Origin: Martinezella tropici
Lineage (GTDB): Bacteria; Pseudomonadota; Alphaproteobacteria; Rhizobiales; Rhizobiaceae
Length of the DNA stretch: 64,000 nt
Assembly: GCF_003287875.1 (NCBI RefSeq)
Contig: NZ_QMKK01000058.1
Coordinates: 1-64,000, forward strand
Direction of reading: 5' to 3'
Numbering within the stretch: the first letter of the stretch is position 1; each line of letters begins with the position of its first letter. The notes below the pieces were generated by a model, which saw nothing but the letters and a program-made list of their open reading frames with translations, was not told the DNA's origin and did not search any database. Position numbers and translations under genes: made by a program. Positions 23,495-34,060 of this stretch are shown in pieces.

Positions 23495-24208
23495 CTAACG
23501 CATGAACAAGCCACCGCTGCAGACAACTGTCTCGCCGGTGACAAATTGCGCACCTCGACCCTCAACGAGCCAAAAGATAAGATCGGCGATCTCGGACGGA
23601 GACGCGACCCGTCCAAGCGGAACCTGCCCGGCGGCTTCCTCCAAACGGCCACCAAGTCCTCTTACCCCCTCAGTGTCAACCGGACCGGGCGCAACCGCGT
23701 TCACGCGAATCCGCCTGGGTGCCAGATCAGCCGCCATGCTCCGCGTTAGGCTGACGATCGCTGCCTTGGTTGCGGCGTAAAGCAGCTGATCAGGGCGCGG
23801 GACAAAGGCGTTGATGGATGAAAGATTAACAATAAGACCGCCATCGGTCATACTGCGGCTCACCAATTGGCTTAAGAGCAGCGTCCCTAGGACGTTCACG
23901 TCGAATACCTGCCGGTACTGCTCAATTTGAAAGTCACTTAAAGATGTAGGGGGAAAGACCCCTGCCGCGTTGATCACCGCTGCGGCGGGGGATGGGAGGC
24001 GATCCAACTCCGCTTGAAGCGCGATTGGGTCTGTGACGTCCGCAACAAGCGGTATCGCTCTTTCGTTCTGCGCGAGGGCGGTCCGAACTGTTTCGTCTTG
24101 ATCAAGCGCTCCGACCTGCCAACCTTGTGCAACGAAGATTTCGACGCACGCACGGCCTATTCCTCTTGCTGCGCCCGAAACGATTGCGAGAGGTCTTTCG
24201 TCGTTCAT
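23495..24208 (-). CDS. SDR-family oxidoreductase
   Basis: This 237-residue short-chain dehydrogenase has the cofactor loop SGAARGIG (11-18), the INAAG motif, NLSSINAF with the catalytic Ser, and Tyr144-x3-Lys148 (LLYAATKAA). The end, GAQFVTGETVVCSGGLFM, is family-typical. ATG 24208 is chosen for the GAAGGACAAA ahead of it. It is unrelated in detail to the SDR at 21352. No regulator or pathway partner adjoins it, so its substrate cannot be inferred. Confidence 0.85.
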   Translation of the reverse strand: MNDERPLAIVSGAARGIGRACVEIFVAQGWQVGALDQDETVRTALAQNERAIPLVADVTDPIALQAELDRLPSPAAAVINAAGVFPPTSLSDFQIEQYRQVFDVNVLGTLLLSQLVSRSMTDGGLIVNLSSINAFVPRPDQLLYAATKAAIVSLTRSMAADLAPRRIRVNAVAPGPVDTEGVRGLGGRLEEAAGQVPLGRVASPSEIADLIFWLVEGRGAQFVTGETVVCSGGLFMR

Positions 24209-24366
24209 TTTGTCCTTCCGAATCAACCGCACCGGCGCTCGTTGAGCGGCGCACTTCGAGGCCCCATTCCTTCATTCGTGAACCGATGTCTGTGAAACAA
24301 ATCGTGCGGCAATGTGTTCCGGTGGTATGCGAATTTTTGGAAACCTGGAGACTTCGGGATTGCGTG

Positions 24367-24489
24367 ATGTCGGACAAAAATTTCCACGTGCGCTGGGATT
24401 CCGCCGCACTAGCCTCATTGCGGGCACGCATTCAAAGCTTCGAATGGCCGCGCGAGATTGCCGATAGCGGCTGGCGCTATGGCTTATAA
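24367..24489 (+). pseudogene. N-terminal fragment of an epoxide hydrolase
   Basis: The 40 codons from ATG 24367 read MSDKNFHVRWDSAALASLRA and continue RIQSFEWPREIADSGWRYGL before a stop. This is the EHN domain that begins bacterial epoxide hydrolases (LRARL-x5-WPDEI-x3-GW-YG). The alpha/beta hydrolase body of about 350 residues is missing and downstream sequence does not continue it. It is a truncated remnant. Confidence 0.6.
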
Positions 24490-24598
24490 TATCTACGCAT
24501 CGTAGGTGTCGCGTGATCTCTCCGTGGCAAGCTTACGCACTGGCACGAAGTTCCGCTGGAAAACTGCAGGGTAGGCTAAGGGACGCCAGAATTCCCGC

Positions 24599-25081
24599 CT
24601 AGAGGGCGGCTCTCAGTCTGACGCGCTCCTCAGCTGACAGGCGACTTGCCACAGCAATCAAGAGATTAGCCAAAACATGATCGTCTGCCGATCGATTGTT
24701 TTGGCTTTGGTAGAAATCGCTGGTTACGCTGATCCGACAAGCTGTACTCGGCGATTTGCCGTAGCCGGCAAGAAATGTAGTGAGCGCTTCCGTTAACTCT
24801 TGATTAAGATGATCGGCATGGGGCACGGAGGTGAACCAGGATTGTAGCTGCTTCTCCGCTCGACGCCCATCGCGTCTATCGTCGTATTTCTTCGCGGTCA
24901 TATCCTTATAGGCACAGAACTTCATCGGCGCGAAGAGCCACTTGCCATCTTCGGTTTGGAGAGCATACCAAGCGCGAGCATATGCCAGGCGACGCCGGAG
25001 GTCAGCGCTGCTGTCTAGCTCTGCCTTGAACCGCTCAATATTTTGAAGCACATGAGAAAGTGTCGGTGCGATCACGGACAT
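24599..25081 (-). CDS. Conserved hypothetical protein
   Basis: This 160-residue cytoplasmic protein is not one I can place. Notable segments are LAYARAWYALQTEDGKWLFAPMKFCAYKDM, RAEKQLQSWF and a C-terminal helical DDHVLANLLIAVASRLSAEERVRLRAAL. The aromatic, charged core resembles small proteins found near restriction or phage genes, but no catalytic motif is evident. It is divergent from ndvB across a 346-base gap. The start at ATG 25081 has only a weak upstream purine tract (AAGGGGAGC). Confidence 0.55.
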   Translation of the reverse strand: MSVIAPTLSHVLQNIERFKAELDSSADLRRRLAYARAWYALQTEDGKWLFAPMKFCAYKDMTAKKYDDRRDGRRAEKQLQSWFTSVPHADHLNQELTEALTTFLAGYGKSPSTACRISVTSDFYQSQNNRSADDHVLANLLIAVASRLSAEERVRLRAAL

Positions 25082-25427
25082 TTAAGCTCCCCTTCTGGTA
25101 GTTCATTCCTGTGTGAATTTGTTGGATCAAATACGCCGTTAGATCGTGTGTCAATATTTCAGGAATTAGATGATTTTGTTTTGCCTCTAAGGAGCTTTGC
25201 AGGAAAGCTCGGCCACGACGGCCGATTGCTTCAAGACGGCAACTCCGACTGCCGCCAAGTTTGCCAGCCCAGACAATTAATCCTGCGTTCAGGGTGGTGC
25301 GGCTAGTTAAGCGGCAATCATTGCCCCAGTTGCCGTCAACGGGGTGTTGCAACGAAGATCTCAGGCTCCGGGTTCTCGTTTCTGGAACTCTGCGTTCGAG
25401 AAACGACGAGACAAAAGCGAAAGACAC
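25082..25427. other. Upstream region of ndvB
   Basis: This is the shared gap between the divergent hypothetical gene and ndvB. AT-rich segments at 25119-25150 are plausible promoter sites. No gene or strong repeat is visible. Confidence 0.4.
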
Positions 25428-28400
25428 ATGTCATCTAAAGATACTGTCAACGATTCTGCTCCAACTCCTCAGATGGCTCATTCGGATCGCGAATTCGGAA
25501 TTCGCGCCGCTCTTTTGTCCAACGATCAGCTGAGAGCGATGGCAGCAAAGTTTGCGGAAACTCGCACGCTTGATCTCCTTAAATTCAATGGCTTCGATTT
25601 CTATCTCCGGCATAAGGAGAACGAAAACGAAATCCTGCGGGTCTATCGCGCTGCAGCTGCGGATGTCGATGCTGGCGAAAGCATCACGCCGGCTGCCGAA
25701 TGGCTACTCGACAACCACTACATCGTCGAAGAGGCAATCCAGGAAGTTCGCCGCGATTTTCCGAAGAAGTTCTATCGCGAACTGCGCAAGATCAATCTCG
25801 ACGGCACGGAGGTGCCGCGCACCCTCGCGCTCGCCTGGCTCTACATGGCGCATGCGCACAGCAATATCAGCAATGCCGGCATGACCGCGGTGACCGAAGG
25901 GTTCCAGGACCGCGAAACCTTGCGGATCGGCGAACTCTGGGCGCTTCCTTCGCTGGTGCGCTACGTGTTGATCGACAATCTTCGCCGGGTGGCATCGCAG
26001 ATCGATAAGAGCCGCGAAATGCGCGCGGCTGCCAACACGGCGGCCACCGAGGTAATTTCGCTCGGTGACGCCGGCGCAGCGCAACATCTGGAAACGCTGG
26101 CCGCCAATCTCGACGACACGACCTTCGTCACGCAGCTGCATTATCGTCTTCGCAATGCGCTGGAACCAACCGAAGCTGCGCTGAACTGGCTGGAGGCAAA
26201 GCTTTCCGCCAAGGGAACGGATGCAGAAGCCGTCATGTCGGCCGAGCAGATCCGTCTCGGCGCGGCCAATGCGCTGATGGGCAGCATTATCAAGAGCCTG
26301 CGCGAGATCAACGACACCGACTGGTCGGAGTGGGTCGAAGAGGTCAGCACCATCGACAAGCTCCTCTGGCAGCAGACGGATTATGCAGAGCTCGATGCCG
26401 GATCTCGCAACAGCTACCGCCGCCAGATCGAAAAGCTTGCAAAGCGCTCCGACAAGACAGAAATGGATATCGCCGAGGCCGCCGTGCGGCTGACCGACCG
26501 TGCAAAAAATGAAAGCAGGGACGGATCTGCGAGCAATATCGGCTACTATTTCGTCGGCAACGGGCGCCCGGCACTCGAGGCGGAGATCGGCTTCCGGCCG
26601 ACGCTCAGCCTGCGGTTCATGCGGATGGTCCGCAAGCTGAACTGGCTCTCGATCGCCATCCCGGTGCTCCTGTTGACATTGCTGGCGCTCGTCTTGGTCG
26701 AATGGGCATTCGTCGACGCGGGAATGCCGCTGTTTGCGACGATCGTTCTGCTGTTGATGTTCGCGCTCCCGGCATCCGAGGGCGCGACCGGCCTCTTCAA
26801 TTTCTTTGCCACATTCTTCATCACGCCGGATCGTCTCGTCGGCTATGAATTCAAGAAGGGCTTGCCGGCCGACGCCCGCACCCTCGTCACCATTCCTTCC
26901 CTGATCGGCAGGCGCGAGCACGTGGATGAGCTCGTCCGCAATCTTGAGGTACATTACCTTGCCAATGCCCGCGGTGAGATCTACTACGCACTCCTGACCG
27001 ACTGGCCGGATGCTGAGGAAGAAGAGACCACCCGCGATCTCGACGTTCTCGATTATGCACGCAGCAAGATCGCCGAATTGGAATCACGTTATTCGGAAGA
27101 GGGCAAGCAGCGCTTCTATCTCCTGCATCGCCGCCGACAGTATAACGCGGCCGAAGGCGTCTGGATGGGTTGGGAGCGCAAGCGCGGCAAGCTGCACGAG
27201 CTCAATATGCTGTTGCGCGGCAGCCAAGACACGAGTTTTATTGCGGGCTTCGATCTCGTGCCGGCCGACGTCAAATACGTCATGACGCTGGACAGCGATA
27301 CGCGCGTTGTTCGCGATACCGTCGTCAAACTCGTCGGCAAGATGCATCATCCGATCAACCGCCCGGTTTTCGACCACAAGAAGCAGCGCGTCGTCGATGG
27401 CTATGGCGTGCTGCAGCCGCGCGTGACGCCGTCGCTGACGACGGGCAAGGACGCATCGACCTTCCAGCGCGTCTTCTCGGTCAATCGCGGTCTCGACCCT
27501 TACGTCTTTGCGGTTTCCGACGTCTATCAGGACATCACCGGCGAGGGTACCTTTACCGGCAAGGGCCTTTATCATGTCGACGCCTTCGAGGCCTCGCTGA
27601 AGGGGCGGATCAGCGAGAACTCGATATTGAGCCACGACCTGCTCGAAGGCTCGATGGCGCGATGCGGTCTGGTGACGGACTGCGAACTGGTTGAGGATTT
27701 CCCCATCCGCTACGAAGTGGAGGTCTCGCGTCAGCATCGCTGGGCACGCGGCGACTGGCAGCTTATTCCGTACATTTTCGACGAGCGCCGTGGCATTACC
27801 GCGCTCGGCTGCTGGAAGATGCTCGACAATTTGCGTCGCTCGCTGACGCCGATCGCCTGGTTCTTCGCTTCCGTGCTCGGTTGGTACTGGATGGATCCTT
27901 TCGGCGCGCTTATCTGGCAGATCCTGCTGATCTTCAGCCTGTTCGTTGCCCCGACATTGTCGCTGATCAATGGCATCATCCCGCGAACCAGCGACATCAT
28001 CCTGCGGGCGCATCTCCATACCGTCTGGAAAGATATTGAGAATGCCAATGCCCAGGTGGCGCTGCGCATCATCTTCATCGCCGACATCGCCTGCGTCATG
28101 GCTGATGCGATCGGCCGCTCGCTCTACCGCATGTTCGTCAGCCGCAGGCTGATGTTGCAATGGCGCACCGCCGCAAGTGCGCAGGCCATGGCTCAGAAGA
28201 CGATCCTCGGCCATTACAAGGTCATGTGGCGTGCCCCCCTCCTGGCCATTCTGGCACTAGTCTTCGCCGCCTCTTCCGGCGACATCGCGTGGCTGGTCGG
28301 GCTTCCTTTCGTGTTTCTCTGGGTGCTGTCGCCAGCCATCGCCTGGCTGGTCAGCCAGACGGCGGAAACCGAGGATCGGCTTGTTGTGCCCGACCACGTC

Positions 28401-31400
28401 CGCAACGAATTGCGCAAGATCGCGAGACGTACCTGGCGCTATTTCGACCACTTCGTCGTTCCCGATCAGCACTTCCTGCCGCCCGACAACGTTCAGCAGA
28501 CGCCGCATGCCGTCGTCGCCATGCGTACGTCGCCGACCAATATCGGAGTCTATCTGCTGTCGGTCATCTCGGCGCGTCGTTTCGGCTGGATTTCGTTCGA
28601 GGACGCAGTCAAGCGCATTGAGCAGACGATCGAGACAGTCGAAAAGCTGGAAAAATATAAAGGTCACCTCTTCAACTGGTATCATACCGACACGTTGAAG
28701 CCGCTGGGCCGCAAATATGTATCCTCGGTCGATAGCGGAAATTTTGCCGGCCATCTGATTGCCGTTTCATCCGCATGCCGCATCTGGGCTCAGTCTCCCC
28801 TTGCCCATATCCACACCGATCTCGATGGCATCGGCGATGTCGCGGCAATTCTGCGCGAGGTGCTTTCGGAGCTTGATGACGATACGCGGTCGAACCGATC
28901 CCTCCATGACCGGCTCGACGGCCGTATCGCCGAGCTCGAAGCGGCGGTCGCGACCGGTAAACGCGAGAAGGAATTCTCCTCAGGCCTTATCGAACGATTT
29001 GCCGGGCAGGCTCGGGAAATCCGCGAACTTGCCGGAAGCCTTGACAGGGAAGTCAAGACCACGCGGAGCGAGGAAGTCGTCCATTGGGCGGAGAAGCTGG
29101 TCGAAACCTGCGAACTTCATCAGGTCGACAAGGCTTTCGATCCCACACAGGCACCTGATATCAGCGAAAGGCTGATCCGGATCGGCAATCGCGCCCGTGA
29201 AATCGCCTTCGATATGGATTTCAGCTTCCTCTATCGACCGGAACGCCGGCTGCTGTCGATCGGCTTCCGTGTCGAGACGGAAGAAGTAGATGCCGCCTGC
29301 TACGATCTGCTCGCTTCGGAAGCGCGTCTGACGAGCCTCTTCTCGGTCGCCAAGGGTGATCTGCCGACCGAGCACTGGTACAAGCTCGGCCGCCATGTCG
29401 TGCCTGTCGGCACGCGCGGTGCGCTGGTCTCCTGGTCCGGCTCGATGTTCGAATATCTGATGCCGCCTCTCGTCATGCAGGAGCGTAGCGGCGGGATTCT
29501 CAACCAGACCAACAATCTGATCGTTCTCGAGCAGATGAACTATGCTCGCAAGCTTGGCACGCCATGGGGTATCTCGGAAGCGGCCTTCAACGCCCGCGAT
29601 CATCAGATGAACTATCAGTACAGCAACTTCGGGGTGCCGACGCTCGGTCTGAAACGCGGTCTCGGACAGAACGCCGTCATCGCACCTTACGCCTCGTTGC
29701 TGGCCAGCCAGTACAACCCGGTCGCAGCCCTCGAAAACCTCGAGCGGTTGCGGGCCGTCGGTGCACTCGGCATGTATGGTTTCCATGACGCCGTCGATTT
29801 TACGGCAAGCCGCGTGCCCGAAGGGAAGCAATGCGCGGTGGTCTATAATTACTATGCGCACCACCACGGCATGTCGATTGCCGCGGTTGCCAACGTGGCT
29901 TTCGACGGCCTGCTGCGCGAGCTGTTCCATGCGGATCCGATAATCGAGGCAGCCGAATTGCTGCTGCAGGAAAAGGCGCCGCGTGACATCCCCGTCATGG
30001 CCTCGAAGCACGAAACCGATGCGCCCGCGACCATCCAGGGCGACCTGATGCGTCCGGAAGTGCGGCGCCTGGAAGATCCGGCGTCACGGGAGCGCGAGTT
30101 GCTGCTGTTGTCGAACGGCCGTTACTCGACCATGCTGACGGCGACCGGCTCCGGCTACAGCCGCTGGAAAAATCTCTCCGTCAACCGCTGGCGTGCCGAT
30201 CCGACCGAGGATCGATGGGGCTCGTTCATCTTCATGCGCGATACGGCATCGAACGAGTGGTGGTCTGCAACGGCGGAGCCGCGCTCGATAGCCAACGAGC
30301 ATGTTCGGGTGAGCTTCAGCGACGACAAGGCGGAGTTCATCAAAACTGTCGGTGAGCTGACAAGTGGAATGGAAGTCTTCGTCGCAAGCAATTACGATGC
30401 GGAAGGCCGCCGCCTGACGATCAGCAATACTGGCACGGAAGATCGGGTCATCGAAGTGACCTCGTACATGGAGCCTGTCGCCACTCTCGATGCCGTCGAT
30501 ACGGGTCACCCCGTCTTTGCCCGCATGTTCCTGAAAACCGAGGTTGCCGCGAAAGGTGATGCGATCTTCGTCGAGCGCCAAAAGCGCGGCGTGACGGATC
30601 CCGAAGTCGCCATCGCCCATCTGATCGTCGATACGTCCGGCGAAGATTTGCCGACTTACCATGAGACGGACCGCATGCGCTTTCTTGGACGGGGTCGTAC
30701 TCTGACGGAAGCTGCGGCCTTCGATGCCGGTGCGGAACTTTCCAATAGCAGTGGCTTCACGATGGATACCTGCCTGTCGCTGCGTCGGACGCTTCGCGTG
30801 CCGGCCGGGGAAGAGGTCAGCGTAACCTTCTGGACCATTGCCGCGGCCGAACGCGCCGAACTCGAAGCAGCCGTCGAGCACTATCGCCGGCCGGAAAGCT
30901 TTGCCCAGGGTCTCGTTCAGGCCTGGACGAGAACGCAGAGCCAGTTGCGCCAGATCGGCGTCAATTCGAAGGAGGCTGCCGCCTATCAGCGCTTTGCCCG
31001 CTACATCATCTATCCCGACATGGCACTGCGCGCCGACAATAAGACAGTTCGCGAAGGCCTGAAATCGCAGTCCGTCCTTTGGGGAGCGACTCTCTCCGGC
31101 GATGCACCATTGATGACCTTGCGCATTACCGACGAGCTCGGCACGGATCTCGTCAAGGAATTGCTGCGTGCGCAGGGCCTCTTGCAATCGCGCGGGGTCG
31201 AGGTCGATCTCGTCATCTTCAACGAACGCTCCGGTGAGGCGGCTGCCGAAATGCAGCGCACCATCGACCAGCTCTGTGACGCGGCGCGTCACGCCAGCGA
31301 GGTCGCCGGCATCCAGCGCAATATCTACGTCCTGCGCAAGGATCTGACGTCTCCTGAAGCCTATGATGCCATCATAGCCGCCTCGCGCGTCGTGTTGCGT

Positions 31401-33920
31401 GGTCGCGATGGCAGTCTCGTCGATCAGCTGCAGAAAGCCCGTTCCGTTTCCGGTTCGCCCGCGCTGCTTGGTCAGTGGGGCGACTCCACCCTGGTGCCGC
31501 GTATGGTTCGCGATACTGCTGGGACGCCCCCGGTCGATGGCAGCGATCTTGCCTTCTGGAACGGTTATGGCGGCTTTGCGGCCGATGGCAGCGAATATGT
31601 CGTGCGCCTGTCCGGCGGCGAACAGACGCCGCATCCATGGGTCAACATCATAGCCAACGAGAGCTTCGGCTTCCATGTCTCGGCGGAAGGCGCCGCCTTC
31701 ACCTGGAGCCAGAATTCCCGCGACCATCAGCTGACGCCCTGGACCAACGACATGGTCACAAACCGCCCGGGTGAGGCCTTCTACTTGAAGGATCTCGATC
31801 GTGGCTCCGTCATCGTGCCCTACGCGTCACTGGCACAGCGCTCAGACACGCGCTTCGAAGCCCGCCACGGCCTCGGCTACTCGGTCTTTTCGACGGTTCA
31901 GGACGAGATTTCCCTGGAAGTCACCCAGACCCTGAATATGGAAAAACCCGTTAAGCTGACCCAGCTGCGCATCCGCAACGATGCAGGTGAAGCACGCAAG
32001 TTGCGTCTCTACGGCTATGCCGAATGGATTCTTGGCAACAACCCGACGAAGAGCAAGCCCTTCATCATATCGAGCTTCGACAGCGAGAGTGGAGCGGTCT
32101 TCGCGAAAAATCCGTTCAGCGTAAGCTTCGGGACGCGTGTGGCGGCATTCGCTGCAAGCGAAGCACCATCGAGCGTCTCCACCAGCCGCCGCGAGTTCAT
32201 CGGCCGGCACGGAACGATCCAGCAGCCGCGCACGGTTTCGGCCGGCTCGCGGCTCTCCAACGCCGTCGATCTCGATGGTGATCCGGCAGCTGCCATGGCA
32301 TTCGATCTGACGATCGAGCCGGGCGAAGTGCGCGACATCTGCTTCTATATGGGTGACGCCCCCTCGCAGGAAGAAGCGGCAGCTCTCATCGCCGACATCC
32401 GCTCCATCGGTTTTGCAGAGGTTCTTGAGAAGACGCGTGAGTTCTGGAAGAGCTTCACCGGCAAGGCGCATGTCTCGACACCGGACCAGCGGCTTGACTT
32501 CATGGTCAACAATTGGCTGCCCTATCAGACTTATAGCTGCCGCATCATGGCCCGCACCGCCTTCTATCAGTCGAGCGGTGCGTGGAACCTGCGCGACCAG
32601 TTGCAGGATTCGCTGGCCTTCCTGCTGCATTCGCCTGAGATCGCCCGCAAGCAAATCCTCAATACCGGCCGCCGTCAGTTCCCGGAAGGCGATTTCCAGC
32701 ATTGGTGGCTGGAAGATAGCGGTGCCGGCGTTCGCACGAACATCTCCGACGATCCGGTCTGGCTCGCCTATGCCCTCGACCAATATTGCACCGTGACCGG
32801 CGACGCCTCGATCATGGACGAGATGCTGCCCTTTGTCGAAGGTGCGCAGCTCAGCCCCGGGCAGTACGACGCCTTCCTGCAGCCGCGTGTTTCCGACGAG
32901 ACAGCATCACTCTACGAACATGCCGCTCTCGGCCTCGATCTTACGATCAAGCGCACGGGCGTCAACGGTCTGCCGCTGATGATGAGCGGTGACTGGTGCG
33001 ATAAGATGGATCGTGTCGGCATCGCCGGCCGTGGCGAGAGCGTGTGGCTGGCATGGTTCCTCGCCGGCGCCTTGCGCCGCTTCATCGCCTACGCGGAAAC
33101 GCGCGGCGATACGCAACGCGTCAGCCGTTGGTCGGATCATCTTGAAAAGCTCAAAGCCGCGATCGAAACGACCGGCTGGGATGGCGAATATTATCGCCGT
33201 GGCTACTACGACAACGGCGCGCCTCTCGGCTCCAGCCAGTCGACGGAAGACAAGATCGACTCGATTGCCCAATCCTGGAGCGTGCTCTCGGGCGAGGGAG
33301 ATGCCGATCGCAGCAACATGGCCATGAACGCGGTCCTCGATAAACTGGTTGATGATGAGGGTAAGCTCATCCGCCTGCTGACGCCGCCATTCGTCAAACC
33401 GGTCAATGATCCGGGTGTGATCAAGGCCTACCCGCCGGGCGTCCGTGAAAACGGTGGCCAATACACCCATGCAGCCACCTGGACGGCTCTTGCCCTAGCC
33501 CGGATGGGCCGCGGCGAAGATGCCTGGCGCGCGGTCGAAATGCTCAATCCGATCAACCACGCACTCGACAAATCCTCTGCGGAGACCTATCGCGTCGAGC
33601 CCTATGTAATCGCCGGCGACGTTTATGGAGAAGGTGACCTCAGGGGCCGCGGCGGCTGGAGCTGGTATACCGGTTCGGCCGGGTGGTTCTATCGCGTCGC
33701 AATCGAAGGTATCCTCGGTATTCGCACCGAAAGCGGGCGGTTGCACGTCAAGCCTGTGCTGCCGGCCGGATGGGATGGCTACTCGGCTGCGCTGGAACTG
33801 CCCAACGGCAAATACGAAATTTCGGTTTCGAGAGTTGACGCGACAGGAGGATATTCGGTCACGATCAACGGGACCGCAATGGATGATCAGCAGGAGGGAT
33901 ATTTGCTCGCAGCATCGTAA
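25428..33920 (+). CDS. ndvB: Cyclic beta-1,2-glucan synthase
   Basis: This inner-membrane enzyme of 2,830 residues makes periplasmic cyclic beta-1,2-glucan, needed for osmotic adaptation and plant infection in rhizobia and agrobacteria. The N-terminal third holds the glucosyltransferase: membrane spans (IPVLLLTLLALVLVEWAF), TLDSDTRVV with the Asp-x-Asp site, EDFPIRYEVEVSRQHRWARGDWQ with Q-x-x-RW, and further spans around FFASVLGWYW. The C-terminal half is the chain-length-controlling phosphorylase-like (GH94-type) part with HHHGMSIAA and NGGQYTHAATW. ATG 25428 is chosen because the family starts there. Length is normal and no break is seen. No ndvA exporter lies nearby. Confidence 0.95.
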   Translation: MSSKDTVNDSAPTPQMAHSDREFGIRAALLSNDQLRAMAAKFAETRTLDLLKFNGFDFYLRHKENENEILRVYRAAAADVDAGESITPAAEWLLDNHYIVEEAIQEVRRDFPKKFYRELRKINLDGTEVPRTLALAWLYMAHAHSNISNAGMTAVTEGFQDRETLRIGELWALPSLVRYVLIDNLRRVASQIDKSREMRAAANTAATEVISLGDAGAAQHLETLAANLDDTTFVTQLHYRLRNALEPTEAALNWLEAKLSAKGTDAEAVMSAEQIRLGAANALMGSIIKSLREINDTDWSEWVEEVSTIDKLLWQQTDYAELDAGSRNSYRRQIEKLAKRSDKTEMDIAEAAVRLTDRAKNESRDGSASNIGYYFVGNGRPALEAEIGFRPTLSLRFMRMVRKLNWLSIAIPVLLLTLLALVLVEWAFVDAGMPLFATIVLLLMFALPASEGATGLFNFFATFFITPDRLVGYEFKKGLPADARTLVTIPSLIGRREHVDELVRNLEVHYLANARGEIYYALLTDWPDAEEEETTRDLDVLDYARSKIAELESRYSEEGKQRFYLLHRRRQYNAAEGVWMGWERKRGKLHELNMLLRGSQDTSFIAGFDLVPADVKYVMTLDSDTRVVRDTVVKLVGKMHHPINRPVFDHKKQRVVDGYGVLQPRVTPSLTTGKDASTFQRVFSVNRGLDPYVFAVSDVYQDITGEGTFTGKGLYHVDAFEASLKGRISENSILSHDLLEGSMARCGLVTDCELVEDFPIRYEVEVSRQHRWARGDWQLIPYIFDERRGITALGCWKMLDNLRRSLTPIAWFFASVLGWYWMDPFGALIWQILLIFSLFVAPTLSLINGIIPRTSDIILRAHLHTVWKDIENANAQVALRIIFIADIACVMADAIGRSLYRMFVSRRLMLQWRTAASAQAMAQKTILGHYKVMWRAPLLAILALVFAASSGDIAWLVGLPFVFLWVLSPAIAWLVSQTAETEDRLVVPDHVRNELRKIARRTWRYFDHFVVPDQHFLPPDNVQQTPHAVVAMRTSPTNIGVYLLSVISARRFGWISFEDAVKRIEQTIETVEKLEKYKGHLFNWYHTDTLKPLGRKYVSSVDSGNFAGHLIAVSSACRIWAQSPLAHIHTDLDGIGDVAAILREVLSELDDDTRSNRSLHDRLDGRIAELEAAVATGKREKEFSSGLIERFAGQAREIRELAGSLDREVKTTRSEEVVHWAEKLVETCELHQVDKAFDPTQAPDISERLIRIGNRAREIAFDMDFSFLYRPERRLLSIGFRVETEEVDAACYDLLASEARLTSLFSVAKGDLPTEHWYKLGRHVVPVGTRGALVSWSGSMFEYLMPPLVMQERSGGILNQTNNLIVLEQMNYARKLGTPWGISEAAFNARDHQMNYQYSNFGVPTLGLKRGLGQNAVIAPYASLLASQYNPVAALENLERLRAVGALGMYGFHDAVDFTASRVPEGKQCAVVYNYYAHHHGMSIAAVANVAFDGLLRELFHADPIIEAAELLLQEKAPRDIPVMASKHETDAPATIQGDLMRPEVRRLEDPASRERELLLLSNGRYSTMLTATGSGYSRWKNLSVNRWRADPTEDRWGSFIFMRDTASNEWWSATAEPRSIANEHVRVSFSDDKAEFIKTVGELTSGMEVFVASNYDAEGRRLTISNTGTEDRVIEVTSYMEPVATLDAVDTGHPVFARMFLKTEVAAKGDAIFVERQKRGVTDPEVAIAHLIVDTSGEDLPTYHETDRMRFLGRGRTLTEAAAFDAGAELSNSSGFTMDTCLSLRRTLRVPAGEEVSVTFWTIAAAERAELEAAVEHYRRPESFAQGLVQAWTRTQSQLRQIGVNSKEAAAYQRFARYIIYPDMALRADNKTVREGLKSQSVLWGATLSGDAPLMTLRITDELGTDLVKELLRAQGLLQSRGVEVDLVIFNERSGEAAAEMQRTIDQLCDAARHASEVAGIQRNIYVLRKDLTSPEAYDAIIAASRVVLRGRDGSLVDQLQKARSVSGSPALLGQWGDSTLVPRMVRDTAGTPPVDGSDLAFWNGYGGFAADGSEYVVRLSGGEQTPHPWVNIIANESFGFHVSAEGAAFTWSQNSRDHQLTPWTNDMVTNRPGEAFYLKDLDRGSVIVPYASLAQRSDTRFEARHGLGYSVFSTVQDEISLEVTQTLNMEKPVKLTQLRIRNDAGEARKLRLYGYAEWILGNNPTKSKPFIISSFDSESGAVFAKNPFSVSFGTRVAAFAASEAPSSVSTSRREFIGRHGTIQQPRTVSAGSRLSNAVDLDGDPAAAMAFDLTIEPGEVRDICFYMGDAPSQEEAAALIADIRSIGFAEVLEKTREFWKSFTGKAHVSTPDQRLDFMVNNWLPYQTYSCRIMARTAFYQSSGAWNLRDQLQDSLAFLLHSPEIARKQILNTGRRQFPEGDFQHWWLEDSGAGVRTNISDDPVWLAYALDQYCTVTGDASIMDEMLPFVEGAQLSPGQYDAFLQPRVSDETASLYEHAALGLDLTIKRTGVNGLPLMMSGDWCDKMDRVGIAGRGESVWLAWFLAGALRRFIAYAETRGDTQRVSRWSDHLEKLKAAIETTGWDGEYYRRGYYDNGAPLGSSQSTEDKIDSIAQSWSVLSGEGDADRSNMAMNAVLDKLVDDEGKLIRLLTPPFVKPVNDPGVIKAYPPGVRENGGQYTHAATWTALALARMGRGEDAWRAVEMLNPINHALDKSSAETYRVEPYVIAGDVYGEGDLRGRGGWSWYTGSAGWFYRVAIEGILGIRTESGRLHVKPVLPAGWDGYSAALELPNGKYEISVSRVDATGGYSVTINGTAMDDQQEGYLLAAS

Positions 33921-33922
33921 TC

Positions 33923-34042
33923 AGTCACGATCAGCCCGGCGGCCGCGCGCTGCGCGAAATACTCTCCCATCAGCGGCGTCGGCACGTTGTCGGGCGTGGC
34001 GCGGGTGCGCGTCATCGCCGACATCCAGATGCGATTGAGCAG
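33923..34042 (-). pseudogene. Fragment of an Old Yellow Enzyme (NADH:flavin oxidoreductase)
   Basis: The minus strand reads NRIWMSAMTRTRATPDNVPT and continues PLMGEYFAQRAAAGLIVT. This is the N-terminal FMN-barrel start of alkene reductases (NRIVMAPMTRSRA, then PTPLM-EYYAQRA-AGLIVTE). Similarity stops at the ndvB stop codon. It is fused in frame to an SDR fragment upstream. Both are remnants. Confidence 0.7.
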
Positions 34043-34060
34043 AAGAAGGCAGCTGCCCCG

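Noticed and set aside
30084..31727. A 547-codon open frame antisense to ndvB, and similar long antisense frames at 25704-26954, 27084-28214 and 28980-30011
   Set aside because: They are shadows of the high-GC ndvB codon pattern, with no ribosome-binding sites or family motifs.
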